A stretch of 64,000 nt of DNA from positions 1-64,000 of the forward strand of contig NZ_JAJAUY010000007.1 in the NCBI RefSeq assembly GCF_020532625.1, read 5' to 3'. Shown here piece by piece: positions 1 through 9,043 of this stretch (position 1 is the first letter of the stretch; every line of letters begins with the position of its first letter). The stretch comes from Streptomyces antimicrobicus. Lineage in GTDB: Bacteria; Actinomycetota; Actinomycetes; Streptomycetales; Streptomycetaceae. The translations under genes and the position numbers were made by a program. The notes beneath the pieces are model-generated. The model saw only the letters and a list, made by a program, of their open reading frames with translations. It had not been told where the DNA came from and ran no database searches.

Positions 1-1
1 C

Positions 2-103
2 GGCGTCACCGCCGGGCCGGCGGCCGCCGGTGCCGTGGCGGTCGGGACCTCGGCGGGGCGCGCCCCGCCCGACCTGGCCGAACTCCAGCTCCTGCGGATA
101 TAG
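2..103 (+). CDS. C-terminal end of an unidentified protein (5' end outside window)
   Basis: A reading frame open from the window edge ends at a TAG at 101-103 and would give the last 33 residues of a protein, rich in Ala, Gly and Pro and ending PPDLAELQLLRI. The codons have G or C in almost every third position, as expected for a real gene here. No domain can be assigned from so short a tail. It is followed by a 132-base gap and then the DUF305 lipoprotein gene in the same direction. Confidence 0.4.
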   Translation, partial: GVTAGPAAAGAVAVGTSAGRAPPDLAELQLLRI

Positions 104-235
104 GACCGCCCGCGCGGTGCCCCCCGCCCCGGACGTGGGCGGTGGCGGGACCGTGCTCCGGGCCCTTCCCTTCATCCGTACCGAGCGCGGCCCCGCCTCC
201 TCGCGCAGGCCGCGCGGTCAGGAGTTCCTCCCACC

Positions 236-883
236 ATGAGCACCAAGCGTTCCCTCGTCCGCCGTACCGCCCTCGTCGCCGCCACCGCAGCGGCCGCCCT
301 GGTCCTCACGGCCTGCGGCAGCGGCGCCGACGCCGACAGGCCGGCGGGCCACGGGTCCCACAGCGCCACCACCCCGGCGCCGTCCGCGTCCGGGTCGGCT
401 TCCTCCTCCGCCGCCCACAACGCGGCGGACACCGCCTTCGCGCAGGGGATGATCCCCCACCACCGGCAGGCGGTCGAGATGGCCGACCTGGCTCCGTCGC
501 GCGCCGCCTCCTCCGAGGTCAAGGAGCTCGCCGCGGCCATCAAGAAGGCCCAGGACCCCGAGATCAAGACCCTCACCGGCTGGCTGACGGCCTGGGGCGC
601 GCCCGTGCCCGCCGAGGGCGCCGCGGACCACTCCGCGCACGGCGCGGGCGGCGCCGGCATGATGACCGCGGCGGAGCTGGAGAAGCTCAAGGCCGCGACC
701 GGCAAGGAGTTCGACACCGCCTTCATGGAGCTGATGATCAAGCACCACGAGGGCGCCGTGGCCATGGCGCGCACGGAGAAGGCCGAGGGCGCCCACGCGG
801 ACGCCAAGGCCATGGCGGAGGCGATCATCACCTCCCAGTCCGCCGAGATCGACCACATGAAGAAGCTCCTCGGCAAGAGCTGA
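236..883 (+). CDS. DUF305 family lipoprotein
   Basis: A 215-residue secreted lipoprotein. Residues 1-27 form a lipoprotein signal peptide (Arg/Lys-rich start, hydrophobic Ala/Val core, lipobox LTAC), followed by a Ser/Ala/His-rich linker. The rest is a duplicated DUF305 fold: the two hallmark motifs are MIPHHRQAVEMA near residue 80 and ELMIKHHEGAVAMA near residue 165, each with a His-His pair on a helix typical of this ferritin-like four-helix family. There are several Met and His residues that suit metal binding. DUF305 proteins are often found with copper homeostasis genes, but no copper gene is visible here, so the metal is inferred only. ATG start at 236 is preceded by AGGAG about 12 bases upstream. 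Confidence 0.93.
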   Translation: MSTKRSLVRRTALVAATAAAALVLTACGSGADADRPAGHGSHSATTPAPSASGSASSSAAHNAADTAFAQGMIPHHRQAVEMADLAPSRAASSEVKELAAAIKKAQDPEIKTLTGWLTAWGAPVPAEGAADHSAHGAGGAGMMTAAELEKLKAATGKEFDTAFMELMIKHHEGAVAMARTEKAEGAHADAKAMAEAIITSQSAEIDHMKKLLGKS

Positions 884-915
884 CCCCGGCACCGGCCCGG
901 GACCGGCCCGGGACC

Positions 916-957
916 GGCCCGGCCGGCGGACCCCTGCGGGTGCCCGCCGGCCGGGCC
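916..957. terminator. Bidirectional terminator-like hairpin
   Basis: A 14-bp perfect inverted repeat (916-929 with 944-957, GC only) continues inward as ACCC/GGGT with a two-base bulge, leaving a four-base loop. It sits exactly between the convergent DUF305 gene and the sugar-binding lipoprotein gene, so it can stop transcription from both sides. There is no U-tract, which is normal for Streptomyces. A threefold direct repeat of about 11 bases (GGCCCGGGACC-like) lies just before it. Confidence 0.75.
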
Positions 958-962
958 ACCGG

Positions 963-2126
963 TCAGCCGCGCCAGATCCTCTCGTAGGCCTCCCGGTACC
1001 CGGGCGGGTCCCAGGAGGTGGCGCCGCCGCTGTTGCCCGCCGTCACCACGTGGACGGGCGCGACGTAGCCGCTCGGCCGCTCGCCGGCGAAGGCCCGGTT
1101 GAACTCGTCGACGATCTGCCAGCCCTGCTGCGCCAGCGGCTCCGGCACGGTGGCCGACTGGAACTGCCGGCTGTTGATCCGCTGGAAGGCCGACGGGTCG
1201 CCGTCGCCCGCGCCGATGTTGAACGGCGGCCCGGCGCCGGGCCGCCCCGCGGCGCGCAGGGCCGGGGCGGCGTCGGCGAAGTACAGGTCGTTGACGGCCA
1301 CCGAGTCGGTCCATTCGTCCCCGAAGCGGGCCAGCAGGGAGGAGACCTCCTGGGGCGTGCGCCGCGTGGCGTCCCGGATGGGGATGTTCGCCGTCGCCAG
1401 CAGCCGTACGCCCGCGCAGCCGGCCAGTTCCTCCTTGATCAGCTCCGACTTCGTCCGGGCGAACGGGATCGAGTCGTCGGTGAGGACCACGACCCCGGCC
1501 CCGCCGCCGGACCGGGCGATGACCCAGTCGGCGCTGACCCGGGCCACGTCCGCCACCTCGGTGGTGATGTTGGTGAACAGCTTCGGCCGCGCGCTCGGCC
1601 CCGGCGAGCTGACCGCGTGCCAGCCGATCAGCGGGATCCCCGCCGCCTCGGCCCGGGCCAGCTGCTGCGACGTCGGCCGGGGGTCGAAGCCGCCGACGAC
1701 GATGCCGTCGGGCCGGAGGGTGACCGCCTGGCTGAGGGCGGCCTGGATGCCGGCCGGGGTGCCCTCCCCGTCGATCACCCGCACGTCCCAGCCGATGCGC
1801 GCCGCCGCCTCCCGCACGCCCCGGGCGACCCCGGCGACCCCCGGATTGGTCATGGTCTGGGCGACGTAGACGAGGCTCTTGCCGTCGGCCGCCCGCGGCC
1901 CGGTCGTGGGACCGTTCCAGGCGGTGCCGGTGCGCTCGGCCCGCTGGACCGCCGCCTTCGCCTTCGCCAGGGCCTCCGGGCAGCCCCCGCCGGAGGCCGT
2001 GCCCGGGCCCGTACCGGTGGGGGAGCCGCCCGAGCAGCCGGTGCCGACGAGGACCGCCGCCGCCCACAGCAGGGCGACGGCGGCCCGGGCGGGGTGCGGC
2101 GGTCGGGACGGGTACGTCGGGTGCAC
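963..2126 (-). CDS. Sugar ABC transporter substrate-binding lipoprotein
   Basis: A 387-residue periplasmic-binding-protein-like lipoprotein. The N-terminus has basic residues, a hydrophobic stretch and a lipobox (VGTGC near residue 27). The mature part follows the ribose/galactose-binding type I fold (Peripla_BP_4): MTNPGVAGVARGVREAA in the first lobe, a repeated 'RPDGIVVGGFDP' element, and 'AVNDLYFADAAPALRAAG' in the second lobe. It should deliver a sugar or related ligand to the permease and ATPase encoded just upstream. The GTG at 2126 is chosen because AGGAG precedes it by four bases; an in-frame GTG at 2138 overlaps the permease stop (GTGA) and would add four residues. Last gene of the transporter operon. 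Confidence 0.9.
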   Translation of the reverse strand: MHPTYPSRPPHPARAAVALLWAAAVLVGTGCSGGSPTGTGPGTASGGGCPEALAKAKAAVQRAERTGTAWNGPTTGPRAADGKSLVYVAQTMTNPGVAGVARGVREAAARIGWDVRVIDGEGTPAGIQAALSQAVTLRPDGIVVGGFDPRPTSQQLARAEAAGIPLIGWHAVSSPGPSARPKLFTNITTEVADVARVSADWVIARSGGGAGVVVLTDDSIPFARTKSELIKEELAGCAGVRLLATANIPIRDATRRTPQEVSSLLARFGDEWTDSVAVNDLYFADAAPALRAAGRPGAGPPFNIGAGDGDPSAFQRINSRQFQSATVPEPLAQQGWQIVDEFNRAFAGERPSGYVAPVHVVTAGNSGGATSWDPPGYREAYERIWRG

Positions 2127-2134
2127 GGTGCTCC

Positions 2135-3232
2135 TCACACGGTCTCGCGCGGGGACGGACGGAGGTCCTCCGCGGCCCGGGTCCGCAGCCTGCGGCGGGC
2201 AGCCCAGCCGGCCAGCCCGACCGCCATCAGCAGCGCGCACCCGTTGAACAGCGGCGTGGCCCAGAACTCGGCGCCGAGCTGGCCGATCCCCGCCAGGCCC
2301 ACGGCCAGCAGGGCCACGGCCACCAGCGTGCCCAGGGCGTTCGCGCGGCCCGGCCTGACGGTGGTCGAGCCGAGCAGCGCCCCCACGAAGGCGGGCAGCA
2401 GGTACTCCAGGCCGACGCTGGGGTTGCCGATCTGCTGCTGGGCGGCGAGCAGCACCCCGGCGATCCCCACGATCAGACCCGACCCGGCGAAGGCGTACAC
2501 GCACGAGCGGTGGGTGGGGATGCCGAGCAGCGTGGCGGCCCGCGGGTTGGACCCGATGACGTACAGGTGGCGCCCGAGCGGCAGCCGCTCCAGGACGACC
2601 CACAGGGCGACCACCACGGCGAGGACGTAGAACGCGGGCACCGGCAGCCCCAGGAACCGGGCGTCGTAGAGGGCGGTGAAGCCGGGCGGCAGGCCCTGCG
2701 GGCCGGGGACGATCCGGCTGCCGTCGGTGAGCAGGCCGGTGACCGCGTACATGATGCTGCCCGTGCCGAGGGTGGCGATGAAGGAGTCGATCCGGGCGAA
2801 CTCGACGACCACGCCGTTCACCACCCCCGCCACCAGCCCGCCCGCCACGACCACCAGGGCCGCCGTCGGCCACGGCCAGCCCTCGACCACGATCAGGTGC
2901 ATCACCGTCACGTGCGCGAGGCCCAGTCCGTAGCCGAGGGACAGATCGAACTTGCCGCTGGTGACCGGGATCGTCGCGCCGAGCGCGAGGAGTGCCGGGA
3001 TCGACTGGTTGGACAGGACGGAGGAGACGTTGTCCAGGGTGGGGAAGGTCCGGGGCAGGACCAGGGAGAAGACGAGGAAGACCAGGACGGTCAGGGCCAG
3101 CAGTCCGTAGGTCCCCACGAGGTGCCCGTGCGACCGGTGCGGGGCGCGGGTCGCGGACCGCTTCCCACCGGACGGCGACGGGGACGGGGGCGAGGACGGT
3201 GGCGGAGGCCCCTGGGGCGGTGGCGGTGTCAC
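2135..3232 (-). CDS. Sugar ABC transporter permease (RbsC type)
   Basis: A 365-residue membrane protein with a Pro/Ser-rich cytoplasmic head of about 40 residues, followed by eight to ten hydrophobic segments. Family hallmarks of the BPD_transp_2 permeases are present: LGATIPVTSGKFDLSLG, a 'FIATLGTGSIMYAVTGLLT' loop, GRHLYVIGSNPRAATLLGI and the later 'FVGALLGSTTVRPGRANALG' segment. It forms the channel for the sugar system. The GTG start at 3232 overlaps the ATPase stop by four bases (GTGA), so it is translationally coupled, and its own stop nearly touches the binding-protein gene. The substrate cannot be told from sequence. Confidence 0.92.
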   Translation of the reverse strand: MTPPPPQGPPPPSSPPSPSPSGGKRSATRAPHRSHGHLVGTYGLLALTVLVFLVFSLVLPRTFPTLDNVSSVLSNQSIPALLALGATIPVTSGKFDLSLGYGLGLAHVTVMHLIVVEGWPWPTAALVVVAGGLVAGVVNGVVVEFARIDSFIATLGTGSIMYAVTGLLTDGSRIVPGPQGLPPGFTALYDARFLGLPVPAFYVLAVVVALWVVLERLPLGRHLYVIGSNPRAATLLGIPTHRSCVYAFAGSGLIVGIAGVLLAAQQQIGNPSVGLEYLLPAFVGALLGSTTVRPGRANALGTLVAVALLAVGLAGIGQLGAEFWATPLFNGCALLMAVGLAGWAARRRLRTRAAEDLRPSPRETV

Positions 3233-4899
3233 CGGCTCTGCGGGCTTCCGGTGATCGCCGGCATGGCCGAGGCGGTGCGGGTCAGCGCGGCGACCGTCAG
3301 GGCCTCCCCCGCCAGTTCGGCCGCCACCCGCCCGCGCACGAACACCAGCGCCCGGTGGCACAGGTCGGCGACCTCCTCGAAGTCGGTGGACAGCAGCAGC
3401 ACCGCCGGGCCGGCGGCCAGCGCCCGGTCCAGCAGCCGGTGGAGGGCGGCCTTGGCCCCCACGTCCACGCTCGCGGTCGGCTCCTCCAGGATCAGCAGCC
3501 GCGGCCGCCCCCGCAGCCGGCGCCCGAGGACGACCTTCTGCTGGTTGCCGCCGGACAGCGTCGCGATGGGCACCTCGCTGTCGCGCGGACGCACCGCGAA
3601 GCGCTCGATCAGGGCGGCGGCCTCGGCGCGTTCGCGCCGGGGACCGGTCCAGTACCAGGCCGGGGCCCCGGCCGCGCGCGGGTCGGCGAGGAAGTTCTCG
3701 CGCACCGTCAGCTCGGCGGCGCAGCCCTCCTCCTGACGGTCGCCCGGCACCAGGCCCACCCCCCGGCCGACGGCCTCGGCCACCGAACGCGGGTGGTACG
3801 GGCGCCCGTCCAGCAGCGCCCGCCCGCCCAGGCCCGGCAGGGCGCCGGCCAGCGCCCGGCCCAGCTGCTCGTGCCCGGCGCCGGTCAGGCCCACCAGCCC
3901 GACGATCTCGCCCGCGCGCACGTCCAGGCTGACCGGGGCGGTGCGTGCGGTGGTCACCGCGTCGAGGCTCAGCACGGGCGGACCGCTCGCGGGTACCGGC
4001 GCGGGGGCGCCCCGGCCGCGCCGGGCCAGGTGCGCGCCCGCGATGTCGTGGACCAGGCGGGCGGGGGCGTAGCCCGCCAGCGGGCCCTGGCTGACCAGGC
4101 GGCCGTCGCGCAGGACGACGAAGGAGTCCGCCACCCGGTAGACCTCGTCCAGCCGGTGGCTGACGTAGAGGATCCCGTGGCCCCGGTCGCGCAGCGCGTG
4201 CAGGACGTCGAAGAGGCGGGCGGCGTCGGCGGCCGGGAGGGTGGCGGTGGGCTCGTCCAGCACGAGCACCCTGGCCCGGCGGGCCAGAGCCCGGGCGATG
4301 GCCACGAGGGACCGTTCGGCGGGGGCGAGATCGGCGACCGGGGTCCGCGGGTCGAGGTGCCCGGCGACGAGGTCCAGGGCCTCGGCGCCGTGCTCCCGGG
4401 TCCGCCGCCACGAGATCAGGCCGTGGCGGCGCGGGTAACCGGTGCCCAGAGCGATGTTCTCGGCGACCGTCATCCACCCGACGAGTCCGAGGTCCTGGTG
4501 GATGAAGGACATCGCGCCGGAGGCGGCCTCGGAGCCGAGCGGGTGCCCGGCGACCGTCACCTCGCCGGCGTCGGCGGGGTGGACCCCGGCGAGCACCTTG
4601 ATCAGGGTGGACTTCCCGGCCCCGTTGGGCCCGAGCAGGGCCAGGACGCTGCCGCCGGCGAGGTCGAAGCTGACGGAGTCCAGGGCGACCGTCCCGCCGA
4701 ATCGTTTGGCCAGATCCCGGACGCGCACGAGCGGCTGCGCGCCCGGGCCGCCGGTCGGGCTCGTCGAAGGGGCGGAAGTGTCATGCACGGACGTCTCCGG
4801 GGCCGGCCGGGGAGGGGTACCCGCACGGAACGGGGGCGGTGCGACTGCTGCTGAGGATGCTACGGGAGCCGCACCAGCATTCAGCGATATTCCTGACAT
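3229..4899 (-). CDS. Sugar ABC transporter ATP-binding protein (two ABC domains, RbsA type)
   Basis: A 556-residue double ATPase that powers the neighbouring permease. The first ABC domain has Walker A GPNGAGKST near residue 94 and Walker B VLVLDEPTA. Its signature region reads LAPAERSLVAIARAL instead of LSGGQ, as is usual for the first half of sugar-type double ATPases. The second domain has a full signature LSGGNQQKVVLGRRL and Walker B LLILEEPTA (Glu-Glu rather than Asp-Glu). Its Walker A is degenerate (GLTGAGHEQLG), also usual for this family. A roughly 55-residue Pro/Ala-rich N-terminus precedes the domains. It starts 45 bases after the PP2C gene on the same strand and begins the three-gene sugar operon. 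Confidence 0.93.
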   Translation of the reverse strand: MSGISLNAGAAPVASSAAVAPPPFRAGTPPRPAPETSVHDTSAPSTSPTGGPGAQPLVRVRDLAKRFGGTVALDSVSFDLAGGSVLALLGPNGAGKSTLIKVLAGVHPADAGEVTVAGHPLGSEAASGAMSFIHQDLGLVGWMTVAENIALGTGYPRRHGLISWRRTREHGAEALDLVAGHLDPRTPVADLAPAERSLVAIARALARRARVLVLDEPTATLPAADAARLFDVLHALRDRGHGILYVSHRLDEVYRVADSFVVLRDGRLVSQGPLAGYAPARLVHDIAGAHLARRGRGAPAPVPASGPPVLSLDAVTTARTAPVSLDVRAGEIVGLVGLTGAGHEQLGRALAGALPGLGGRALLDGRPYHPRSVAEAVGRGVGLVPGDRQEEGCAAELTVRENFLADPRAAGAPAWYWTGPRRERAEAAALIERFAVRPRDSEVPIATLSGGNQQKVVLGRRLRGRPRLLILEEPTASVDVGAKAALHRLLDRALAAGPAVLLLSTDFEEVADLCHRALVFVRGRVAAELAGEALTVAALTRTASAMPAITGSPQSR

Positions 4900-4944
4900 G
4901 TCGGCATGCTGGGGCGTCCGTTCCCGGCGGTGCGCCGGCGCGCC

Positions 4945-7761
4945 TCACGCCGCGTCCAGCGCGCACTCGGCCCAGATCACCTTGCCGCGCGGGGTGTAGC
5001 GGGTGCCCCAGGACTGGGCCAGTTGGGCGACGAGGAACAGCCCGCGCCCGCCCTCGTCCTCGCTGGCCGCCCGCCGCAGGTGCGGGGCGGTGCTGCTGCC
5101 GTCGGCCACCTCGCAGATCAGCGCGCGGTCGTGGATCAACCGCACCTGGATGGGCTCGCCGCCGTAGCGGACGGCGTTGGTGACCAGCTCGCTCAGCATC
5201 AGCTCGGCGGCGAAGGCGAGTTCGTCCAGCCCCCACTCGGCCAGTTGCCGGGTGACGGCGGCCCGGACGCCGGCCACCCGGGCCGGGTCGGCGGGCAGCT
5301 CCCAGGTGGCGATCCGCTCGGCGGGGTGGCCGTGGGTCCGGGCCACCAGCAGGGCGATGTCGTCGGAGGGGTGCGCGGGGGCCATCGCCTCGATGACCGC
5401 CTGGCAGGTGTCCTCGGGGGTCCGGCCGGCCCGGGCCAGCGCGTGCTGGAGCTCGTCGAGCGCCGCCTCGATGTCGCGCTCGCGGTCCTCGACCAGTCCG
5501 TCCGTGTACAGCACCAGGGTGCTGTCCTCGGGCAGCACGACCTCGGCCGTCTCGAACGGCAGCCCGCCCAGGCCCAGCGGTGGACCGGCCGGCAGGTCGA
5601 GCAGGCTGACCGAGCCGTCGGGCCGGACCAGCGCGGGCGGCGGGTGACCGGCCCGGGCCATGGTGCACTGCCGGGTCGTCGGGTCGTAGACCGCGTACAG
5701 GCAGGTGGCCCCGACGATCCCGGAGCTGCCCTCGGCGTCGCCGCTCTCCTCGCGGTCCAGCCGCACCAGCAGGTTGTCCAGGTGGGTGAGCAGCTCGTCC
5801 GGGGCGAGTTCCAGCTCGGCGAAGTTGCGGGCGGCCGTGCGCAGCCGGCCCATGGTGGCGGCGGCGAGCAGGCCGTGGCCGACGACGTCCCCGACGACCA
5901 GGGCGACCCGGGTGCCGGACAGCGGGATGACGTCGAACCAGTCGCCCCCGACCCCGGACTCGGCGGGCAGGTACCGGTGCGCGACCTCCACGGCCGCCAG
6001 CTCGGGCAGGCCGCGCGGGAGCAGGCTGCGCTGCAGCGACAGGGCGAGGGTGTGCTCGCGGGTGTACTGGCGGGCGTTGTCGATGCACAGCGCGGCCCGC
6101 GCGGCGAGCTCCTGCGCGAGCCGGCTGTCGTCCTCCCCGAACGGCTCGGGGTCCTCGGAGCGGTAGAACGTGGCGATGCCCAGCAGGACGCCCCGGGCGA
6201 GCAGCGGCACGCAGATCAGGGAGTGCACCTGGTGGGCCAGGATCCGGCGGGCGTGGTCGGGGCCCTGGGCGATCCAGCCGGTGGCCGAGGTGAGATCGGT
6301 CTCCAGCACCGCCTCGCCGCTGGTCAGGGAGCGCATGTGGGGGGTCTCGGGGCGCAGTTCCACGCGCTGTCCGACCGGGTAGAAGGGGCAGTCGTCGCGG
6401 ATCCCGTGGACCACCGTGCGGTACAGGCCGGCCGTGGGGTCGGCGGCCTCCTCGCCGCGCAGCACCGCCTCCGGGAGGTCGATGGTGACGTAGTCGGCGA
6501 CCCGGGGGACCGCCACCTCGGCCAGTTCCCAGGCGGTGCGGCTGACGTCCAGCGTGGTGCCGATCCGGCCGCTCGCCTCCGCCAGCAGCTCCAGGCGGCG
6601 GCGTGCCGCCACGGCGTACCGGCCGACCTCGGGCTCGCCCACGAGCACCAGCCCGCGTACGTCGCCGCGCCCGGACCCGCCGCCGGTGGGGGCGGAGCCC
6701 GCGGCGGGAGCGGGGGCGGTCGCAGGGGCGGAGGCGGTCGCAGGGGCGGGGGCCGGAGCGGCGGTGGGCTGGGCGGTGGTGGCCGGGCCGGTGGCGAGGG
6801 AGTGCGCCGGGGGTGCGGCGTCGCCGGTCAGCACGGCCTCCACGACCACGCCCGCCACCCCGGCCGGGCTGGTGACGGCATGGCTGAGCAGGGTGGCGCC
6901 CCGGCCGTGCGGGAGGACCACCTCCAGGGTGGACCGCTGGGGCGAGCCGATCAGTTCGGCGGCCTTCTCCTTGAGGATCGTCTCGTCGTGCGGGTCCAGC
7001 GGGCGCCCGGCCAGGAGGCCGCCCGCCAACTCGTCCAGGCCGACGGGCCCGGGCCGTCCGTTCACACCGGCCGGGCCCCCGGCCCGGGCCCGCCGCGCGG
7101 CGTCCAGATACGTGCGCAGCAGCGCGCGCTCGCGCGCCGAGCTCTGCTCCATCAGCCGCCGCTCGATGGCCTCGGCCGCCCGGCGGACCTGGACCGCGAG
7201 GGCCGGATCGTCGTCGTCGCGCGGGTAGCCGAAGCACAGCACGCCCAGGATCCGGCCGCTGAGCTGGTCGCGGACCGGGGTGGCGGCGCAGGCGTTGGCC
7301 TGGGAGCGCTCGGCGAAGTGCTCGGCGCCGTGGACCCGGATCAGCTGGCGCTCGGCCAGCGCCAGGCCGATGCCGTTGGTCCCGGCGACCCGTTCGGCGA
7401 AGACGAAGCCCGGCACGGTCTGGATGGGGGGCAGGCTCCGGGCGAGCGACGGCTCGCCGAAGCGGCGCTCCAGGACCGTGCCGTTCGCGTCGGCGAGGCA
7501 GATGTTCATCCGGCTGCCGGCGAACCGGTTCGCCAGCCGGTCGAGCACGGGCGTGGCCGCCCGGACGAGCCGGCTGTCCGGGTCGTACTCGTCGGTCCAC
7601 GGGAGTTCGGACTGGTCGGGGGAGAGCCCGAGCAGCCGGCAGCGCTCCCACGAGTGCAGGATGGCGCCGCGTACGCCCTCCTCGACCGGCTCGCCCAGCA
7701 GGAACCGCTCGCGGGAACGGGCGGGGCCGAGCCGCTCTCCCCAGGGCCCCATCTGCATCAC
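4945..7761 (-). CDS. GAF-PP2C (SpoIIE) phosphatase with C-terminal HATPase domain
   Basis: A 938-residue multidomain regulator. Residues 1-220 resemble the sensory GAF region of AcoR-type regulators (SWERCRLLGLSP, then 'AERVAGTNGIGLALAE' and 'CAATPVRDQLSGRILGVL'). A Pro/Ala-rich linker around residues 340-360 leads to a second GAF domain. A SpoIIE phosphatase domain follows (GGDWFDVIPLSGTRVALVVGDVVGHG; SDDIALLVART), and the last 130 residues are a RsbW-like ATPase (ELMLSELVTNAVRYGG, GRGLFLVAQLAQ). Such proteins control anti-sigma/anti-anti-sigma switches in response to small molecules. No partner anti-anti-sigma gene is adjacent. The ATG at 7761 is used; a second ATG follows directly. Confidence 0.93.
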   Translation of the reverse strand: MMQMGPWGERLGPARSRERFLLGEPVEEGVRGAILHSWERCRLLGLSPDQSELPWTDEYDPDSRLVRAATPVLDRLANRFAGSRMNICLADANGTVLERRFGEPSLARSLPPIQTVPGFVFAERVAGTNGIGLALAERQLIRVHGAEHFAERSQANACAATPVRDQLSGRILGVLCFGYPRDDDDPALAVQVRRAAEAIERRLMEQSSARERALLRTYLDAARRARAGGPAGVNGRPGPVGLDELAGGLLAGRPLDPHDETILKEKAAELIGSPQRSTLEVVLPHGRGATLLSHAVTSPAGVAGVVVEAVLTGDAAPPAHSLATGPATTAQPTAAPAPAPATASAPATAPAPAAGSAPTGGGSGRGDVRGLVLVGEPEVGRYAVAARRRLELLAEASGRIGTTLDVSRTAWELAEVAVPRVADYVTIDLPEAVLRGEEAADPTAGLYRTVVHGIRDDCPFYPVGQRVELRPETPHMRSLTSGEAVLETDLTSATGWIAQGPDHARRILAHQVHSLICVPLLARGVLLGIATFYRSEDPEPFGEDDSRLAQELAARAALCIDNARQYTREHTLALSLQRSLLPRGLPELAAVEVAHRYLPAESGVGGDWFDVIPLSGTRVALVVGDVVGHGLLAAATMGRLRTAARNFAELELAPDELLTHLDNLLVRLDREESGDAEGSSGIVGATCLYAVYDPTTRQCTMARAGHPPPALVRPDGSVSLLDLPAGPPLGLGGLPFETAEVVLPEDSTLVLYTDGLVEDRERDIEAALDELQHALARAGRTPEDTCQAVIEAMAPAHPSDDIALLVARTHGHPAERIATWELPADPARVAGVRAAVTRQLAEWGLDELAFAAELMLSELVTNAVRYGGEPIQVRLIHDRALICEVADGSSTAPHLRRAASEDEGGRGLFLVAQLAQSWGTRYTPRGKVIWAECALDAA

Positions 7762-7836
7762 TTCCCCTTGCCCGGGCGCGTGGGCCGCGGGCCGCGGGCC
7801 GTGCCGGGATGGTGGTGAGCTGAATCAGTTCATTCG

Positions 7837-7842
7837 AGTATA
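7837..7842 (-). promoter_or_regulatory. Candidate -10 element for the large PP2C gene
   Basis: On the minus strand the hexamer TATACT lies 76 bases before the ATG of the PP2C gene, in an unusually AT-rich patch of an otherwise GC-rich gap (7762-7902). No convincing -35 hexamer is seen at 16-18 bases. A short palindrome (TGAA-TCAG-TTCA, 7821-7832) lies between it and the gene and could be an operator. Confidence 0.35.
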
Positions 7843-7902
7843 TTCCGGGCGATTCACCCTGTTGGGTGCGCGCGATCCCTACGAGCCACCGGCGCCGAGG
7901 GC

Positions 7903-8853
7903 TCACAGCACGGCGACCGGGACCACCGGCGAACCCGTACCGCCCGGCACGGCCAGGGGGGAGACGACGAGCAGGAACGCGTGGCGTCCCGCCTGCGCGC
8001 ACGCCGCCGACAGCGCCTCCAGCTCCAGGTTGTCCAGCAGCGGCACGCCCAGGGCGGCGACGGCCAGGGCGTGCACGGGGGAGTGCACCCCCTCGACCGG
8101 CGAGGGCCGCACGTCGCTGTCCCCGTCCGCCCCCAGCAGGCTGATCCCGCGCTCGGCCAGCAGCGGCAGCGCGTCCAGGTGGAACCCGGCACTGGCGCGG
8201 TCCACGTCCCAGGGACCGAGCTCGGCGCGGCGCCGGAAGCGGCCCGTGCGCAGCAGCACCGCGCTGCCCTCCTCCACCTCGACCCCGAGGGCCCGCTCCG
8301 CCGCCCGTACGTCCGCGGCCCGCACCGCGTGCCCGGGCTCCAGCCAGTCGACGCCGAGGACGGCGGGCAGGTCCAGGAGCACCCCACGGGTGACCAGCGG
8401 GCCGAGGGCCGCCACCGCGCCGAACCGGGCGCCGCCGGCACCCGTGAGCTCCCCGGCGGCCCGGCCGTCGTAGAGCCGCCCGCGGTACGCGACGTGCGCC
8501 AGCGCGTCGAGATGGGTCACGCCCTTGCCGTGGTAGTCCGCGCCGAGGAAGTCCTTGTACGTCGCCGGCTCGGGCGGCTCCACGTCGCCGAGGTCGGTCA
8601 TGTGGTGCAGGGCGGGCCGGGCGTTGTCGGGCGCCGGCCGGGTGTTCCAGGGCAGGCCGAGGGGGACGGTCGTCCCGGTGCGCACGAGTGCGGCGGCCCG
8701 CCGTACGTGCTCGGGGGTGACGCGGTTCCAGGCCCCCCGGTCGGCGGGGGTCCAGCGTCCCCAGGTGCGCAGCCGCTCGAAGAGCGCGTCGAACTCCTGG
8801 CGGGAGACGGCCGCCGGGCGCGCCGCCGGCTCCTGCGGGGGGTGCGGGGTCAC
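7903..8853 (-). CDS. Cyclase family protein (kynurenine formamidase-like hydrolase)
   Basis: A 316-residue protein of the cyclase/arylformamidase (PF04199) family. The metal-binding hallmark HGKGVTHLDALAHV (HxxTHxD) is intact near residue 110, followed by a 'GVLLDLPAVLGVDWLEPGH' segment and the LLRTGRF motif near residue 205. These enzymes are metal-dependent amidohydrolases acting on cyclic or formylated substrates; the substrate here is unknown. The GTG at 8853 is chosen because upstream sequence in the same frame is low-complexity and lacks a ribosome site. It lies between two PP2C genes without obvious functional link. Confidence 0.87.
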   Translation of the reverse strand: MTPHPPQEPAARPAAVSRQEFDALFERLRTWGRWTPADRGAWNRVTPEHVRRAAALVRTGTTVPLGLPWNTRPAPDNARPALHHMTDLGDVEPPEPATYKDFLGADYHGKGVTHLDALAHVAYRGRLYDGRAAGELTGAGGARFGAVAALGPLVTRGVLLDLPAVLGVDWLEPGHAVRAADVRAAERALGVEVEEGSAVLLRTGRFRRRAELGPWDVDRASAGFHLDALPLLAERGISLLGADGDSDVRPSPVEGVHSPVHALAVAALGVPLLDNLELEALSAACAQAGRHAFLLVVSPLAVPGGTGSPVVPVAVL

Positions 8854-9043
8854 GGCAAGCGCATGCCCCCGTGCGCCGGACGCCACGCGCGGTCCGCTCC
8901 GGATCCGCCCGTCCGGCGCCCGTCCGGCGCCCGTCCGGCGCCTGCCTCGCACGGGCGCGGCCGCCGCGGCCGTACCGGGTGCGACGGCCGCGGCCGACCC
9001 CCGGGGGCTGGCAGCCGGGCAGCGGGCAGGGCAGTCTGGTTCC